A DNA stretch of 64,000 nucleotides from Bemisia tabaci (Eukaryota; Arthropoda; Insecta; Hemiptera; Aleyrodidae): the NCBI RefSeq assembly GCF_918797505.1, contig NC_092802.1, positions 22,217,883 to 22,281,882 of the forward strand, written 5' to 3'. Within the stretch, counting starts at the first letter, position 1. Every line of letters begins with the position of its first letter. Positions 47,601-58,045 of the stretch are shown here, one piece after another. The notes beneath the pieces were generated by a model that saw nothing but the letters and a program-made list of their open reading frames with translations, was not told the origin of the DNA and did not search any database. Position numbers and translations under genes: made by a program.

Positions 47601-48804
47601 CAAAAAGTATACACCACAAATATATGATTAGGTGCATGAGTCATTCGGGTTTCACAACTCCACGAGAAATCGTAAATGATCGTCAGCATGTGGCGCTTTT
47701 TCGATGAAAGTGCAAATAAAAACAAACTACAGAAATGCGGTTACTTCTTTTATAATAAACTGGGAAAGTATAGGAAAAAGAAGATGTCGAAAATATGACG
47801 TCATAATGTTTATCAATGACTGATGGTGATTTACGATGGTACCATTTTGAGTTTTTCGTGGAGTTGTGAAACTGGGCTGATCAATGAAGTCGATGGAAAA
47901 ATCTATAGACGAGAAGACAAAGAGAATATTCAGCGATCCAGAAGAGGGTGGTTACAATACACAGAGGAGGTAAGTAATCGAGTAACCAACGACAACTCAC
48001 AAGAGGCCCTACAACAACATGGTCCATCATTTTCCCTTTAGTCTATGACAATCACCCGTGTCAACCAATAGGCTCGTTCCACTTTCCTTTCGTCCTCTTT
48101 GCCCATCGTTTCGTCTACCAATCTCAATGTTCAGCCCTCTGGGGTAACTTGTCTATGTCAAATTATGTGATAGCTGTAACATATACTTTTTGAAGCGGAA
48201 AGCTTAAAAATACGCACATTTCTTAGGACGATTGGGAACTCCAGGAGTGAATATCAAACTTCTCAATGCACTCATCGTGATTTTTTAGCTATATTTCCAA
48301 GGAGCAGTACTTTTTTACGCTCCAGCAAAAGTTTGTATACAAATCATTGCAATATTGTCAATCCTAGAATCGTCACCCTCCGGCCAAAGTATCACAAGCG
48401 CCATGCGACGTTTCAAAATTTCCACCGCCATTTTATTTTTTTACCGAGAAATTGTTGGTTGAATCTGTTCGAAAATTTCACTGAATTAAATTGGCAGCTC
48501 AAAGAAAATTAGTGGAATTTTCGGACAGCTTCGTTGAACACTTTCACTGTAAAATAAAAAATAATATGGCGGCGGAAATGTTTAAACTTCGCATGGCGCT
48601 TATGATACTTTGGCCGGAAAGGTGAAAAGATGCTGTCATTAAGTTTATCATTACATCTATGAGATAACAAGAAAATCAAGAAAACTATGAAATGAGACAA
48701 CTAACCGACCAAGTGGGATATTTTTTCAAAAGCTCGTCAATACTCTCTGATCCAGCGGAAATGTGTGTCAACGCAAGCAGCAAACAAACTGCGATGGCCG
48801 ACAT
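35454..48804 (-). CDS. Cathepsin B-like pseudopeptidase, gene B (complete)
   Basis: Coding exons 48706-48804, 46045-46320, 38033-38224, 36689-36863, 36180-36296 and 35454-35668 join to 1074 bp, 357 residues plus TAG. The length is close to ordinary cathepsin B preproproteins (about 330-340). Signal peptide residues 1-17/18, propeptide to about 97, C1A domain from FDAREHW at 99. Active-site changes: the QGSCGSCW motif is EGPCRTDT (Gln to Glu, Cys to Asp124, Trp to Thr) and HAIRILGWG is KFIKIIGWG (His to Lys302). Asn322 in MNTWDSWGD keeps the catalytic Asn. GCNGG is absent; occluding-loop CDH and most Cys remain. Family knowledge says an enzyme without the Cys-His pair cannot do papain-type catalysis, so a binding or regulatory role is inferred. 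Intron 2 (7.8 kb) carries a large foldback. Confidence 0.92.
36180..36296 (-). CDS. Gene B coding exon 5
   Basis: 117 bp, phase 1 to 1 (ATCTAG|TG and G|GTAAGT). Encodes TAHYRLSRNEFSIRNEIMTY then GPVMTSVMMYDDFLEKPDG, aligned to the cathepsin B [20 protein letters not shown] region. Confidence 0.92.
36689..36863 (-). CDS. Gene B coding exon 4 (occluding-loop region)
   Basis: 175 bp, phase 0 to 1 (TTTTTTTTAG|GGT and T|GTAAGT). Encodes GCVPFTYPACDHTSWY, FDHDCPTKCTNEKYKK and SLDKDRKK. Confidence 0.92.
37112..37400. repeat. Two-unit tandem duplication (~169 bp) in intron 3 of gene B
   Basis: AGTCCAAAGATCTTTCAGGA and AGTCCAAAGATCTTTTAGGA start two units that both continue ACTTAAATTA...GACCCAGGTG and end AAAATCTACAG. 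Non-coding. Confidence 0.65.
38033..38224 (-). CDS. Gene B coding exon 3
   Basis: 64 codons (TGCTCAG|AAC and AAG|GTTTGT). Encodes NAVIASILSDRYCIYTNG, LLGCGGLC and VPTGGAHGSGK. GCNGG is replaced. A long A/AAAC tract lies just past the donor. Confidence 0.92.
38611..38710. mobile_element. Partial MITE, GCTGATTTAACA family
   Basis: GGAAAAAATGGATTGCTGAT and TTTCAAATGTACACTTTACA match the 25186-25401 MITE; the other half is missing or too diverged to see. In intron 2 of gene B. Confidence 0.5.
39150..44972. mobile_element. Foldback element 3, near-identical 2.4-kb arms, in intron 2 of gene B
   Basis: Ends CCCTGCTAAAAATGTTCCAT and its inverse. Arms 39150-41579 and 42541-44972 mirror about position 42060, and several open frames are residue-for-residue identical in both arms (for example 40533-40763 and 43357-43587). 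The outer arms hold three ~95-bp units rich in TTTCCATG/CATGGAAA. The central 960 bp is unique. The left-arm frame 41291-41578 (-), 95 codons, is broken by a frameshift in the right arm. None of these frames matches a family I know. Near-identity implies recent insertion or arm homogenisation. Confidence 0.85.
39241..39525. repeat. 95-bp tandem repeat, about three units (left arm)
   Basis: CATGGAAATCATAACGTTTC recurs at 39241 and 39336 and, modified, at 39431. Each unit contains alternating CATGGAAA and TTTCCATG words. The mirrored copy is at about 44597-44881. Confidence 0.75.
44973..45360. repeat. Partial second copy of foldback 3 terminal sequence
   Basis: 44975-45025 repeats the inner-arm segment TTGGTGAGTGTTGTTTGTTC (also at 43456). 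45150-45350 has GGAAATGATTTCGTTTCCAT repeats and ends AACATTTTTAGCAGGG, the same terminus as the complete element. It looks like a nested or abutting related element. Confidence 0.6.
45421..45837 (+). pseudogene. 5'-truncated non-LTR retrotransposon (LINE) 3' end
   Basis: The open frame 45421-45738 contains the ARLRIGHTFFTHNHII motif followed by CHFCNSSSLTIKHILMDC, a CX2CX8HX4C finger. This combination is typical of the extreme C-terminus of Jockey/I-type LINE ORF2. Upstream ORF2 (endonuclease, reverse transcriptase) is absent. The element ends in a short TAAC repeat (45821-45837), as expected for a LINE tail. The ATG at 45421 is not a natural start. It sits in intron 2 of gene B and is opposite in strand. 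Confidence 0.8.
45870..45960. mobile_element. Partial MITE, GCTGATTTAACA family (inverted)
   Basis: TGTTAAATCAGCAGTTTTAT and AAAATGTTGGACATGTTTTT match the right half of the 25186-25401 element. Confidence 0.5.
46045..46320 (-). CDS. Gene B coding exon 2 (propeptide and start of mature domain)
   Basis: 92 codons, phase 0 at both ends (TTTCAG|TTT and ACT|GTAAGT). Contains GATHIVRKIGDPKWESDP, FPSSFDAREHW and EDEGPCRTDT. Asp lies at the nucleophile position, with correct spacing to SDR in the next exon. Confidence 0.92.
46343..46714. mobile_element. MITE with GGCCTTGTCCACACGAGCG ends
   Basis: About 370 bp; left end GGCCTTGTCCACACGAGCGC, right end GCGCTCGTGTGGACAGGGCC, with TTA next to both ends. 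A 3-bp TTA duplication with these ends suggests a PIF/Harbinger-type MITE (inference). In intron 1 of gene B. Confidence 0.75.
46742..47071. mobile_element. MITE-like inverted-repeat element
   Basis: CAGGAGAAAAACAAGCGGG...GCAACACTAAAAAACTCGA pairs with TCGAGTTTTTTCAGTGCTAT...CCCTTTTGTTTTTCTCCTG. AT-rich centre, non-coding, in intron 1 of gene B. Confidence 0.7.
47640..48180. mobile_element. Decayed inverted-repeat element(s)
   Basis: GGTTTCACAACTCCACGAGA near 47649 pairs with TTTTTCGTGGAGTTGTGAAA near 47853. Sequence from about 47875 to 48140 resembles the ATAGACAAAG element family in degenerate form (CTATAGACGAGAAGACAAAG ... CTTTGCCCATCGTTTCGTCT). Confidence 0.45.
48370..48633. mobile_element. 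MITE with CACCCTCCGGCCAAAG ends
   Basis: CACCCTCCGGCCAAAGTATC at the left and GATACTTTGGCCGGAAAGGT at the right are inverted. Inner arms CAAGCGCCATGCGACG / TTCGCATGGCGCTTATG also pair. Non-coding, between exon 2 and exon 1 of gene B. Confidence 0.75.
48706..48804 (-). CDS. Gene B coding exon 1 (signal peptide)
   Basis: 33 codons, MSAIAVCLLLALTHISAG then SESIDELLKKYPTWS, ending TCG|GTTAGT. Same length and phase as gene A exon 1. Start ATG at 48804 is the only one giving the signal peptide. Confidence 0.88.
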
Positions 48805-48829
48805 TTTCACCTGAGTGCCGACGAATTCT

Positions 48830-49310
48830 TCGATAGCAGATGGAATCAGAAAAATGAAAAAACGCGTATGATTATCAATTAGATACAGATAATTGAGTCA
48901 GAATTGAAACTAAAAGAAACTGAAAGAAACTAAAAAAAACACCTCTATGCATATCACGGGTGTAACTTCAATGTAAGGTTCAGTAAATTATATTGTTACT
49001 AGTTTTACTATGCACAACTTCTTGCTCTGAGGGATAGTAAGGGCTGGTAAATCTATAAGATGTAGATATTAATTTTTCACATCATCTTTAATTCTACTTA
49101 TGGTTATCGACAAATGATGGACTTTGTCAAGTGATATGTGGGATAGCTGCATCTTCTAAAGTAATGACCAGAAATCTTATGTCAAAAATTACGTTTAATC
49201 ACAGAAGAATCAAAATAATACGATATAAAATAGCCGAAAATGAAAAACCAGCCAGAAGACAAACTTACCGTCTGTCAACCCCTATAAAGTCCTAACACAT
49301 CAATTTGCAC
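48830..49310 (-). promoter_or_regulatory. Possible 5' UTR exon and promoter region of gene B
   Basis: Minus-strand donor GACAGACG|GTAAGTTTG at about 49269. Upstream of it is ACTTTATAGGGG, which could be a TATA-like element but is close to the donor. A gene A counterpart donor exists at 23100. No direct transcript evidence. Confidence 0.25.
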
Positions 49311-50025
49311 CGTCTTGCTCCTACTCAATGTAAACAAAATTTCCCGTGTAACTCAACCGTAGACGTTTTAAATGCTAGATATTGAAACAATACCCTTCAT
49401 AGTATACCTCTCAAGCGAAGTTTTCCCTGTCTCTTAAGTGCCCAAGCTAAAGGTGAATTGTATCTTAAGTGCTTTTTATACATAAGGCAAAAGGTGAAGA
49501 AAATCACGAGTGGCATTAGGCACTTATAAAAGCAGTTCCAGGTAAAAGATTAAGATTGAAAATGTGTATAGCCCACCTACACGTACAATGAGTCAGCTTC
49601 GAACACTTACATCGTGAACTGTTTTGAAGTGTCAAAAATCAACCACTGAAAGGCAAGTGTTTTTGCTGTCCCACTAAAAGTATGAATGGTATAATTGAGT
49701 GAGGACAAGCATATATATACACGAGTATCATTTTTGTCTATTTCCTCCATTTTTCCCTGTTGTATGATCAGTTGTGCGTGAAAAACATGTATATTTCAAT
49801 AAATGACCTTTAAGGACCAGATACAAATGGTAAGGTCTGTCAAAATGATACATTTTGAAGCTAAATATATTTCAGCCAATGGAAAAGGAATTGGAGTTTT
49901 TTCCTCTTCTTTTTTTTGCACCTATCCTCTTTTGCCGACAAGGGCTCAACAGAGGAAATTGAAGAGAATATTAGGATAGCTGATAGACGGAAAGCAAACA
50001 TCCTGGCCCCTCCAAAGTGACATGA
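49311..50025. other. Intergenic, no gene seen
   Basis: AT-rich, no recognised repeats or coding frames. Confidence 0.5.
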
Positions 50026-50029
50026 TCTG

Positions 50030-50113
50030 TTTTGTCATTCTGACAGAGATACGAACCCGGGACCTCTGGGTCAGTGATCAGTTGCGCTAACTTCTGAATC
50101 AACCGAGGTCGGC
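50030..50113 (-). mobile_element. tRNA-derived SINE head
   Basis: On the minus strand, TTGATTCAGAAGTTAGCGCA followed by GAGGTCCCGGGTTCGTATC gives A-box-like and B-box-like pol III signals with tRNA spacing. No clean cloverleaf, so a SINE is favoured over a tRNA gene. Confidence 0.5.
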
Positions 50114-50539
50114 TGAATTAAAGTTTAATCAGGGCAGAGAGAAAAAAAAGAGAAAAGAAAAATAATGAGAATATAAAAATCGAGGAAATGGGAAGATACA
50201 TATTTTTTTCTTTGTAATGGCATGATGTCCATGGCCGTATTTATATGTGGGCCGTCAATCCCGGGGCCTAGGGCGACAATTTGGGGGAGGGGGTGAGGGG
50301 ATATTATGTGCGAAGAAGAAAACGAAGCTCGGGCGCTGTCAGGAATATCGTGCCGCTGGCCACAAAGTTGCGTTTCAATCCCACTTCAATGAAAAAATCT
50401 GGAGACCTGCATCCTAAAATTTGTTGGATGCTTAATCTAAAAACGGCATGTGTCCCCCCCCCCCCCCCCCGGTAAACGTCGTGGTCGTGTAAAAATCTTG
50501 ACGGCCTAGAATCGAAAATTACGTAATTCCGGCCATGCT

Positions 50540-50975
50540 ACGAAATTAGAATAGTTGCGCGCTAGATTTCCGCATTCAACGAGGCAAGCATAATGCATGC
50601 CTACATTTATAAAAGTCAATAATTCGGGGCTAGTGAAAAGTAAATTTTTCATTTCCACACGATACTATACATGTCATAATTAGTTCGGAGTTCCAATTGT
50701 CGCGTGCTTGGTTTCCGCATTAAACGAAACGGGCTTAATGTCTACATTCATAAGCGTCAGTAAGAGACAAGTGAGAAGCTAAGATTATCCTTCAATTACA
50801 CCTGATACCACATCACATACCTAGGTCGAAGTTCGACAATAGCGTGCTTGATTTCCACAATCAACGATGCGAGCATAATGCAAATATATTCATAAACGTT
50901 ACTAATTTGAGCGAAGTTAAATGCTAAGATTTTCCTTCATTTCTGCGTGACACCACATTACATACCTACTCCAGA
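50540..50975. repeat. Degenerate tandem repeat, three units of about 130-150 bp
   Basis: Each unit contains GCGTGCTTGRTTTCCRCA-like text, then AACGA...GCATAATG, ...ATTCATAAACGT..., and ends near ACCACATNACATACCTA. Non-coding. Confidence 0.7.
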
Positions 50976-51044
50976 GCATGTACACATAGGCCGTCGAGGT
51001 CGCGGCTGAGAGTGGCAAATTTTTGGGAACGCATCGCGACCGTA

Positions 51045-53687
51045 CCGCCGCACAGTGGATCGAGTCAATTAGAAGGGTCGGACATTAAATCTTGGACAAA
51101 AACTGCGAATTTTTATGTTTATTTCATCACATTTAAACTAAAAGGGGTGGTTCTAGGAGTAAATTTCACGAGAAAACCAATGGAACCACTTTTAGAACCT
51201 CAAACTTTTGTATAAACGGAATTATATGCGTTTGAAGTTTTCAAATTTTGTCCGACCTCTCCTAATGACTCGGCACGGTGCCCCTGAACTCACTTTAAAT
51301 GCGACTTTGTTGTACATCAAAAATTCAAGTTGGAGGTTGTAGTGGGGTACTCCCTGATGGGTTTTTGGGCAATTTCGAAATAGGTTGTCGGAGCTCCTCG
51401 AAAAATAATCGCATTTTTGTGGTTTTTTAGGGGTAAAATAGCAAAATTGGCCTCCGGGCGACAAATTAAACCCCCTCTCCCTCATCCTTGCCTTGACCGA
51501 TCTGAATTTTTAGTATGTTTTTACCTGGTATAAGATGGGACTTTTCTGAAATTTTCATGCCCATACAAACTTTTTTGCTCCCGCGGCAGCGTTGCCGAGT
51601 TGCGGACTCCAAAATATCGAATTTAATGATAAAATGAAGGTTTCGGAGTGTGATTTCCATTCAAAATCAAAAATTCAAATTGTAAGTTGTAGTAGGGTAC
51701 TGCCTGATGGGGTTTTGGCCAATTTCGAAGTAGAGTGTTTGAGATTTTTGAAAAATAATCGAATTTTTGCGGTTTTTTAAGGGTAAAATAGCACACTGAG
51801 CACGGGGCGGCAAGTTGAACCTTTTCTCTCTCATCCTTGCCGTGACCGATCTGAACTTTTAGTATGTATTAACCTGGTATAAGATGTGACTTTTCTGAAA
51901 TTTTCATGCCCATACAAAATTTTTTGCCCCCCGCGGCAGCGTTGCCAATTTGCGGACTCAAAAATATCGAATTTGATGATAAAATGAAGGTTTCGAGGTG
52001 TGATTTCCTCCAAAATTTCACGAAAAATGTGCAATCTGAGAGTTTTCGATAAGAAAAAGGCATACTTGAACAATTTAGAGTTGCAGTGTTGCCAGCTTTT
52101 GATTTAAAATTCGTCAAAATGACCCAAATCGCGTTGCAACCTCGAGCGCTGGATTTTTATTTCGTTCAGAATTGGTTATTACGGTTCTTCTGTACTCTAT
52201 GCATTTAGGTACCATGAAAATTATGCCATTACTTACTTGATGGGTGCAGCTAACTCAAAAAGAGAGGCCGGATAAAGCGATGAGTCGGGGGAAAACGAGC
52301 GGTTCGGGTTGACAGAAAGTTCTTAAATCTACTCCATCACCAGAAAGTAGAATTTGAGAACTTTCTCCCACCCCCCAAACCTTATCCCTGTTGCAGTCAA
52401 TCCTTTGAACATCTGATCTGAAATTTTGCCCCCGAATTTTTACCAAAAACGTGAAAAATAAAAACACGTTTTTGTGCAAAAACACATCATGTTTTTGGTA
52501 AAAATTCGGGGGCAAAATTTCAGATCAGATGTTCAAAGGATTGACTGCAACAGGGATAAGGTTTGGGGGGTGGGAGAAAGTTCTCAAATTCTACTTTCTG
52601 GTGATGGAGTAGATTTAAGAACTTTCTGTCAACCCGAACCGCTCGTTTTCCCCCGACTCATCGCTTTATCCGGCCTCTCTTTTTGAGTTAGCTGCACCCA
52701 TCAAGTAAGTAATGGCATAATTTTCATGGTACCTAAATGCATAGAGTACAGAAGAACCGTAATAACCAATTCTGAACGAAATAAAAATCCAGCGCTCGAG
52801 GTTGCAACGCGATTTGGGTCATTTTGACGAATTTTAAATCAAAAGCTGGCAACACTGCAACTCTAAATTGTTCAAGTATGCCTTTTTCTTATCGAAAACT
52901 CTCAGATTGCACATTTTTCGTGAAATTTTGGAGGAAATCACACCTCGAAACCTTCATTTTATCATCAAATTCGATATTTTTGAGTCCGCAAATTGGCAAC
53001 GCTGCCGCGGGGGGCAAAAAATTTTGTATGGGCATGAAAATTTCAGAAAAGTCACATCTTATACCAGGTTAATACATACTAAAAGTTCAGATCGGTCACG
53101 GCAAGGATGAGAGAGAAAAGGTTCAACTTGCCGCCCCGTGCTCAGTGTGCTATTTTACCCTTAAAAAACCGCAAAAATTCGATTATTTTTCAAAAATCTC
53201 AAACACTCTACTTCGAAATTGGCCAAAACCCCATCAGACAGTACCCTACTACAACTTACAATTTGAATTTTTGATTTTGAATGGAAATCACACTCCGAAA
53301 CCTTCATTTTATCATTAAATTCGATATTTTGGAGTCCGCAACTCGGCAACGCTGCCGCGGGAGCAAAAAAGTTTGTATGGGCATGAAAATTTCAGAAAAG
53401 TCCCATCTTATACCAGGTAAAAACATACTAAAAATTCAGATCGGTCAAGGCAAGGATGAGGGAGAGGGGGTTTAATTTGTCGCCCGGAGGCCAATTTTGC
53501 TATTTTACCCCTAAAAAACCACAAAAATGCGATTATTTTTCGAGGAGCTCCGACAACCTATTTCGAAATTGCCCAAAAACCCATCAGGGAGTACCCCACT
53601 ACAACCTCCAACTTGAATTTTTGATGTACAACAAAGTCGCATTTAAAGTGAGTTCAGGGGCACCGTGTCGGTCCACTGTGCGCCGAA
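51045..53687. mobile_element. Spacerless palindromic element 4 (core 51273-53667)
   Basis: Arms 51273-52470 and 52471-53667 mirror about 52470.5 with almost no spacer. Corresponding frames differ by single residues (VLPDG versus VLSDG), so arms are nearly identical. Each arm has two ~350-bp units starting at TTGTAGTRGGGTACT. The ends continue as CGCACAGTGGATCGAG (51049) and GGTCCACTGTGCG (53671), with about 200 bp of other sequence inserted on the left. No transposase frame recognised. Confidence 0.85.
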
Positions 53688-54550
53688 AGGGCGACGCGAC
53701 GCGACGGAGCAACGTGGGAACGTGGCGTTTCTATCCAGAAGAATCAGGAGCAGTGATGATGATAAAAGTCTCCATGAAAATTTGCCGCATGAATGACAAA
53801 CACATTGGGTAACGCAATTTAGGTTACAGGGCATTTCATCGACTATTATGTCCACGCACCTGTGTTTTCTAGTAGTTTAATTGCGTCCACGCGTTTTTTC
53901 GGCAGGATATTTTAGGATCGATTCCGATGGCGATTTGGAGTCGCAGAGCGCTCTAGCGCGCTGAGGTAGCGGCTTGCTATGTATGTATTTTAGATCCACT
54001 TAGAGACCCTAAGCCAATTGGTACACATGTAAATACAAACAACAATTTCCAACGACGTTTTCGGATGAAAATGTGTAATGTCTTGGAAGGATTAGGATTT
54101 GCTTGTTTATTTATTTATTTTATATTTGGTCCAATGGAGAAAAATTATATAATTGATATGTATGGTAAAAATGGAGGAGGGGGCCGTCGAATCCATGAAA
54201 AAAATCACTAAAACTCCATACACCTCTTTGGTGCAGCAGGACTTAATTATCTTTCAAGAAAATCTTATCTTCTTATACCTGAAGCGTATAAACCTTTTGA
54301 TTTGCCTAAGCTAATGGCTCTTAGATTTCTCCTGTGTCGATAACTTCGCGACGGCGCCTGCGTGCCTTGACACTTTGAGATACTATTTCAACACAGAGGT
54401 GTTGCACAGTGTCATACGAGATTGAAGGCACCCTAACGTATCATGATTGATGGCATCTTTCAAAAACACGAAGTTCCCTCGCAAATTAAATAGAGTGACG
54501 AAGACAAAAAGAAAACGGTAGTCGAAAAACTTACACTTAGTCCCAGTATC
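53688..54550. other. Intergenic, no gene seen
   Basis: 53688-53720 is rich in CGACGCGAC words related to the GC-rich hairpin families. The rest is AT-rich without coding support. Confidence 0.5.
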
Positions 54551-54554
54551 TGTA

Positions 54555-55740
54555 TTCACTAACGTTTAGCATGATTTTTGAACATCATTAGAGGAAAAAG
54601 TGACTTGATCCAAGCAGAAATATGCTCAAAGTTACCGCCGAGAAGATTTCCTCATGAATCAATGAAGAAAACAATGCTTGTTTAAAGGAAACATGCGTTT
54701 ATAAAAAGGAAAGTCACTTAATTCAAGTAAAAACCTGATTTCATTCGGATATTTTATTCTTGATTCAAAATAAAATTTTCTTACGGCATACTAGAGAATA
54801 TTTAAGCCTATTTCGCATCAATTTTTTCTCTAATGAAATTCAAAAATTATGCTAAACTTCTTAAATACGGGTGCTAACGGCTAAGGCTTGGTGAGTTCTT
54901 GGACTACCGCTCTCTTTTTGTGTCGTAATTTCTTGATTTATTTTGCGAGGAAAGCTTCGTACTCTTAAAGGATGCCTGACATTCTTGATGCGTTGGAGGG
55001 CCTTCAATTCTGTATGATACTGTACAACACCTCTGTTGCGATCTAGTTGCTTAAAGCGCTGCGGCGCGGCCGGCCGGCGAGAGTGACTAGCGCGACACGC
55101 GTACTGGCGCCTACAAACCTAACAGGGATGTTAGGTTTGTAGGCGCCAGTGCGCGTGTCGCGCTGGCAGCACGCCGCGCGCCGCTCCGCTCTGTGTTTGG
55201 CTCTAATATTTAAACGCTACTTGGGTTGTGCTTGAGACTTGAATGTACTGTAAATTACTTAGCATGATTTTTGAACACCATTAGAGGAAAAAGTGACTTG
55301 ATCTAAGCATAAATATGCTCAAAGTTTCCGCCGAGAAGATTTTCTTTTGAATCAATAAAGAAAATAATACATACATATAGGTCGCTTTACAGCACTCCCT
55401 CGCGCTCTACGACCCCTAACCTCCACTGCTCTCTTTCAAACCACAAATCTTGGGGGATTGAGCACCTTAACATTTCCGCAAAAAAGCTTTCCGAAAATAA
55501 TGCTTGTTTGAAAAAGAATAGATGCTTATATAAAAAAGTAACTTACATCAGGCAGAAACCTACTTCCATTCTGCAAATTTATTCTTGATTTAAAATAAAA
55601 TCCTCTTGACGGCATACTCAAGAATCTTTTTGCCTAAATCGAGTCACTTGTTTCTTTCATATAATTCAAAAATTATGCTAAACGTTATTAAATACAAATG
55701 CTAGGACTTAGTGAGTTTTTGAACTACCGCTCTCTTTTGG
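54555..55740. repeat. Diverged direct repeat around a GC-rich hairpin
   Basis: AGCATGATTTTTGAACATCA (54567) and AGCATGATTTTTGAACACCA (55260) start long direct copies that both run to ACTACCGCTCTCTTTT (about 54920 and 55735). The second copy has about 110 bp of extra sequence near 55375-55485. Between the copies is the hairpin at 55045-55195. Confidence 0.75.
55045..55195. mobile_element. GC-rich hairpin element, copy 1
   Basis: GCGCGACACGCGTACTGGCG CCTACAAACCTAACAGGGAT is followed at once by its inverse copy (TTAGGTTTGTAGGCGCCAGT...GTGTCGCGC). GC-rich flanks CGGCGCGGCCGGCC / GCCGCGCGCCGC. Related to 57880-58045 and the decayed block at 3736-4125. Confidence 0.75.
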
Positions 55741-56757
55741 CGCCATAGTATCCTGAGGAGCTCCGTATTCTTTAAGGATGCATGTTTAATATGTTGGAGC
55801 GTCTTCAATTTCGTATGACACTGTGCAACACGTCTGTTGTGAAATAGTTCCTTGAGGCGTCGTTGCACGCTGCGAAGTGGCGGAAATTGTGGTATTTGAC
55901 CAAAATACCTGGCCAAAACCTCAATTTTACAGTTTTTTTTCAAAAGACTAATGTAATATTCGAAATTTACGCTGTTTTTTACCCTAGAAAACATGTATAT
56001 GCCATTTTTTGAACGGCTCAATCCTCCGCGAAGAGACCACCAAGTTACCTGTTTCTCAGCGATTATTTTGATATGTTTCGGCGCGCTACACGTCGATCAG
56101 TTTAATTCGACTGTGCGACTATAAGAGGGAAGTTCGGTGATATATAACACATTTGTAGAAGTATATGCTACACAACTAACCACAACATTTCTAAATTTCC
56201 TTTTTTAGTGATTTTCACAAGAGGTTGAAGAGTGATGTAAAAGTACAGGTTTTTTTTCGAAATCCAGAAGCCCATTTCCTTTTGGTCTCAACTGTCCTCA
56301 AGCGGTTTAGGGTGGAATGTTGTAGTCCAAAGTGGGTATTTTCAGGATCCAGGGGCGACGGACTACGGAAAACTGAGACAATTGAAATCTTTGACCTTTA
56401 GGATTGACTTTTTGAGGAATTTTCACAAACACGAATGAGTAAAATTATGTTGATACTAACGACTGGAATGGTATTTTCCCCTCAGTTCTGACCCATTTAG
56501 TAACAAACTGGGTGATACCTGATCACAACCCGTTTCTCTAGCCCCTACGCCCCCTCCCCCCCCCCCCCCAAGAGTGGAAAAAAAAGAATTTGAAAGTGGA
56601 CAGAAGAGGCACTTTAGAGTCACGCAAATGTGTGTAATCCGTTATGTAGTAATATCTCCGTGCATTATCCTGGAGTATAGACATATTTATGCCATGTTTT
56701 ACCTCGATAGACAAAGAGTCCACGCGGCCGTCGGATGGAACTTCAAAGTATCTCTCT

Positions 56758-57031
56758 GCTGGCCGATTATTGGAATTGATAGACAAAGCTACAGACAAAG
56801 TCGACGTAAGGAGTATGGAGGAATCCTATTGGTTGAAATGGGTGGTCTCTATATACTAAGGGAGGAAATGATGGACTAACTGAAGGGTCTCTCGTGGGTC
56901 GCCGTAAGTTAGTCTATTACCTAACACCTTTGTCCATTGCAGCCACCCGATTTTACCAATAGGATCACTCCATATCCATCTCGTATGTCGATGGCTTTGT
57001 CTATCAATTTCAATAATCGGCCCGCTGGCAC
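56758..57031. mobile_element. Inverted-repeat element inserted in palindrome 5
   Basis: GCTGGCCGATTATTGGAATT GATAGACAAAG at the left pairs with CTTTGTCTATCAATTTCAATAATCGGCCCGC at the right. Same family as 30757-33205 and the degenerate 47875-48140 block. Confidence 0.7.
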
Positions 57032-57879
57032 CATGGAACTACGCTGAAAGGCACATTTGAGGCCTCGCGAAAGTAATTTTACGACTTTTTCTTAGCTAGC
57101 AGATTGTAAAGGGACATGATTAAAGTTAAATTTTCCATTATTATGAACTTCAAGTTTCTGCTGTCAGAGTATATAACTACCCTCGAATTTTTTTAGTGAT
57201 TAGAGCAGCAATACATGTCAAATTCATGAGCAAAAATCTTTTCGTAGTTCTTATTTATTCCCTATTCCCATTTTAGCGGAGGCGAAGATCCCTCCTCATA
57301 AACTCTATTGCATAAAATAAAAAATTTCCGGAATAAAAAAGTTTACCCTCGACCAAGAATCGAAACCTGAACATATCAGCATATGTAGAGATGTTTTGAC
57401 CATTCATTAAATACGATTTCATAAATGAAAGTCCCGGCACCTTCATATTTACACTAATTTTGAATCAAAACTGTCAAAAATCAAATATCTAGAATGATTC
57501 ATATTAATTATTTGGAGGATAGTACAATTACTCCTCGATGTGAGAGCTCGGATGTTTCGCCACAAATCTTGAAGTGACATGCGCTGTTTTTTCCACAACT
57601 GAGGGTCACAGAGTGTCCTTGTTTCGAAGAGTGGACCGTAGATCAAGGAGAAACTAATCTAAATGCTCCGCTTTACTCACATACTTTGCGTCTTTTAGAA
57701 CCCTCGTTTTGGGGAACCTCATCCTCTTTATACTCTCCTCGAATTGTCATATGATGTGTTTGTTGGGTAAATTTTGCATATTATCACTTAAATAGAAGTA
57801 CTGGTTGTAAAAGATTCTTAAAACTCAGCGATATCTGGCCATAAATAGTTTTGGCAAGCTTTCCCGGTCGAATACCACA

Positions 57880-58045
57880 GTGTGCGGCGGGCGAGGGCGA
57901 CCAGCGAGACACGCCGTGCACGGGCGCCTACAAACCCAACAGGGATACTTCATGCATTGCGTAATGCGTGAAGTATCCCTGTTAGGTTTGTAGGCGCCAA
58001 TGCGTGTGTCGCGCTGACAGCCCGCCACGCCGCACACTGTGGTAT
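57880..58045. mobile_element. GC-rich hairpin element, copy 2
   Basis: Near-perfect inverted halves: GGGCGCCTACAAACCCAACA GGGATACTTCATGCATTGCG and its mirror, followed by GTGTCGCGCTGACAGCCCGCC. Sits exactly at the symmetry centre of palindrome 5. Confidence 0.8.
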
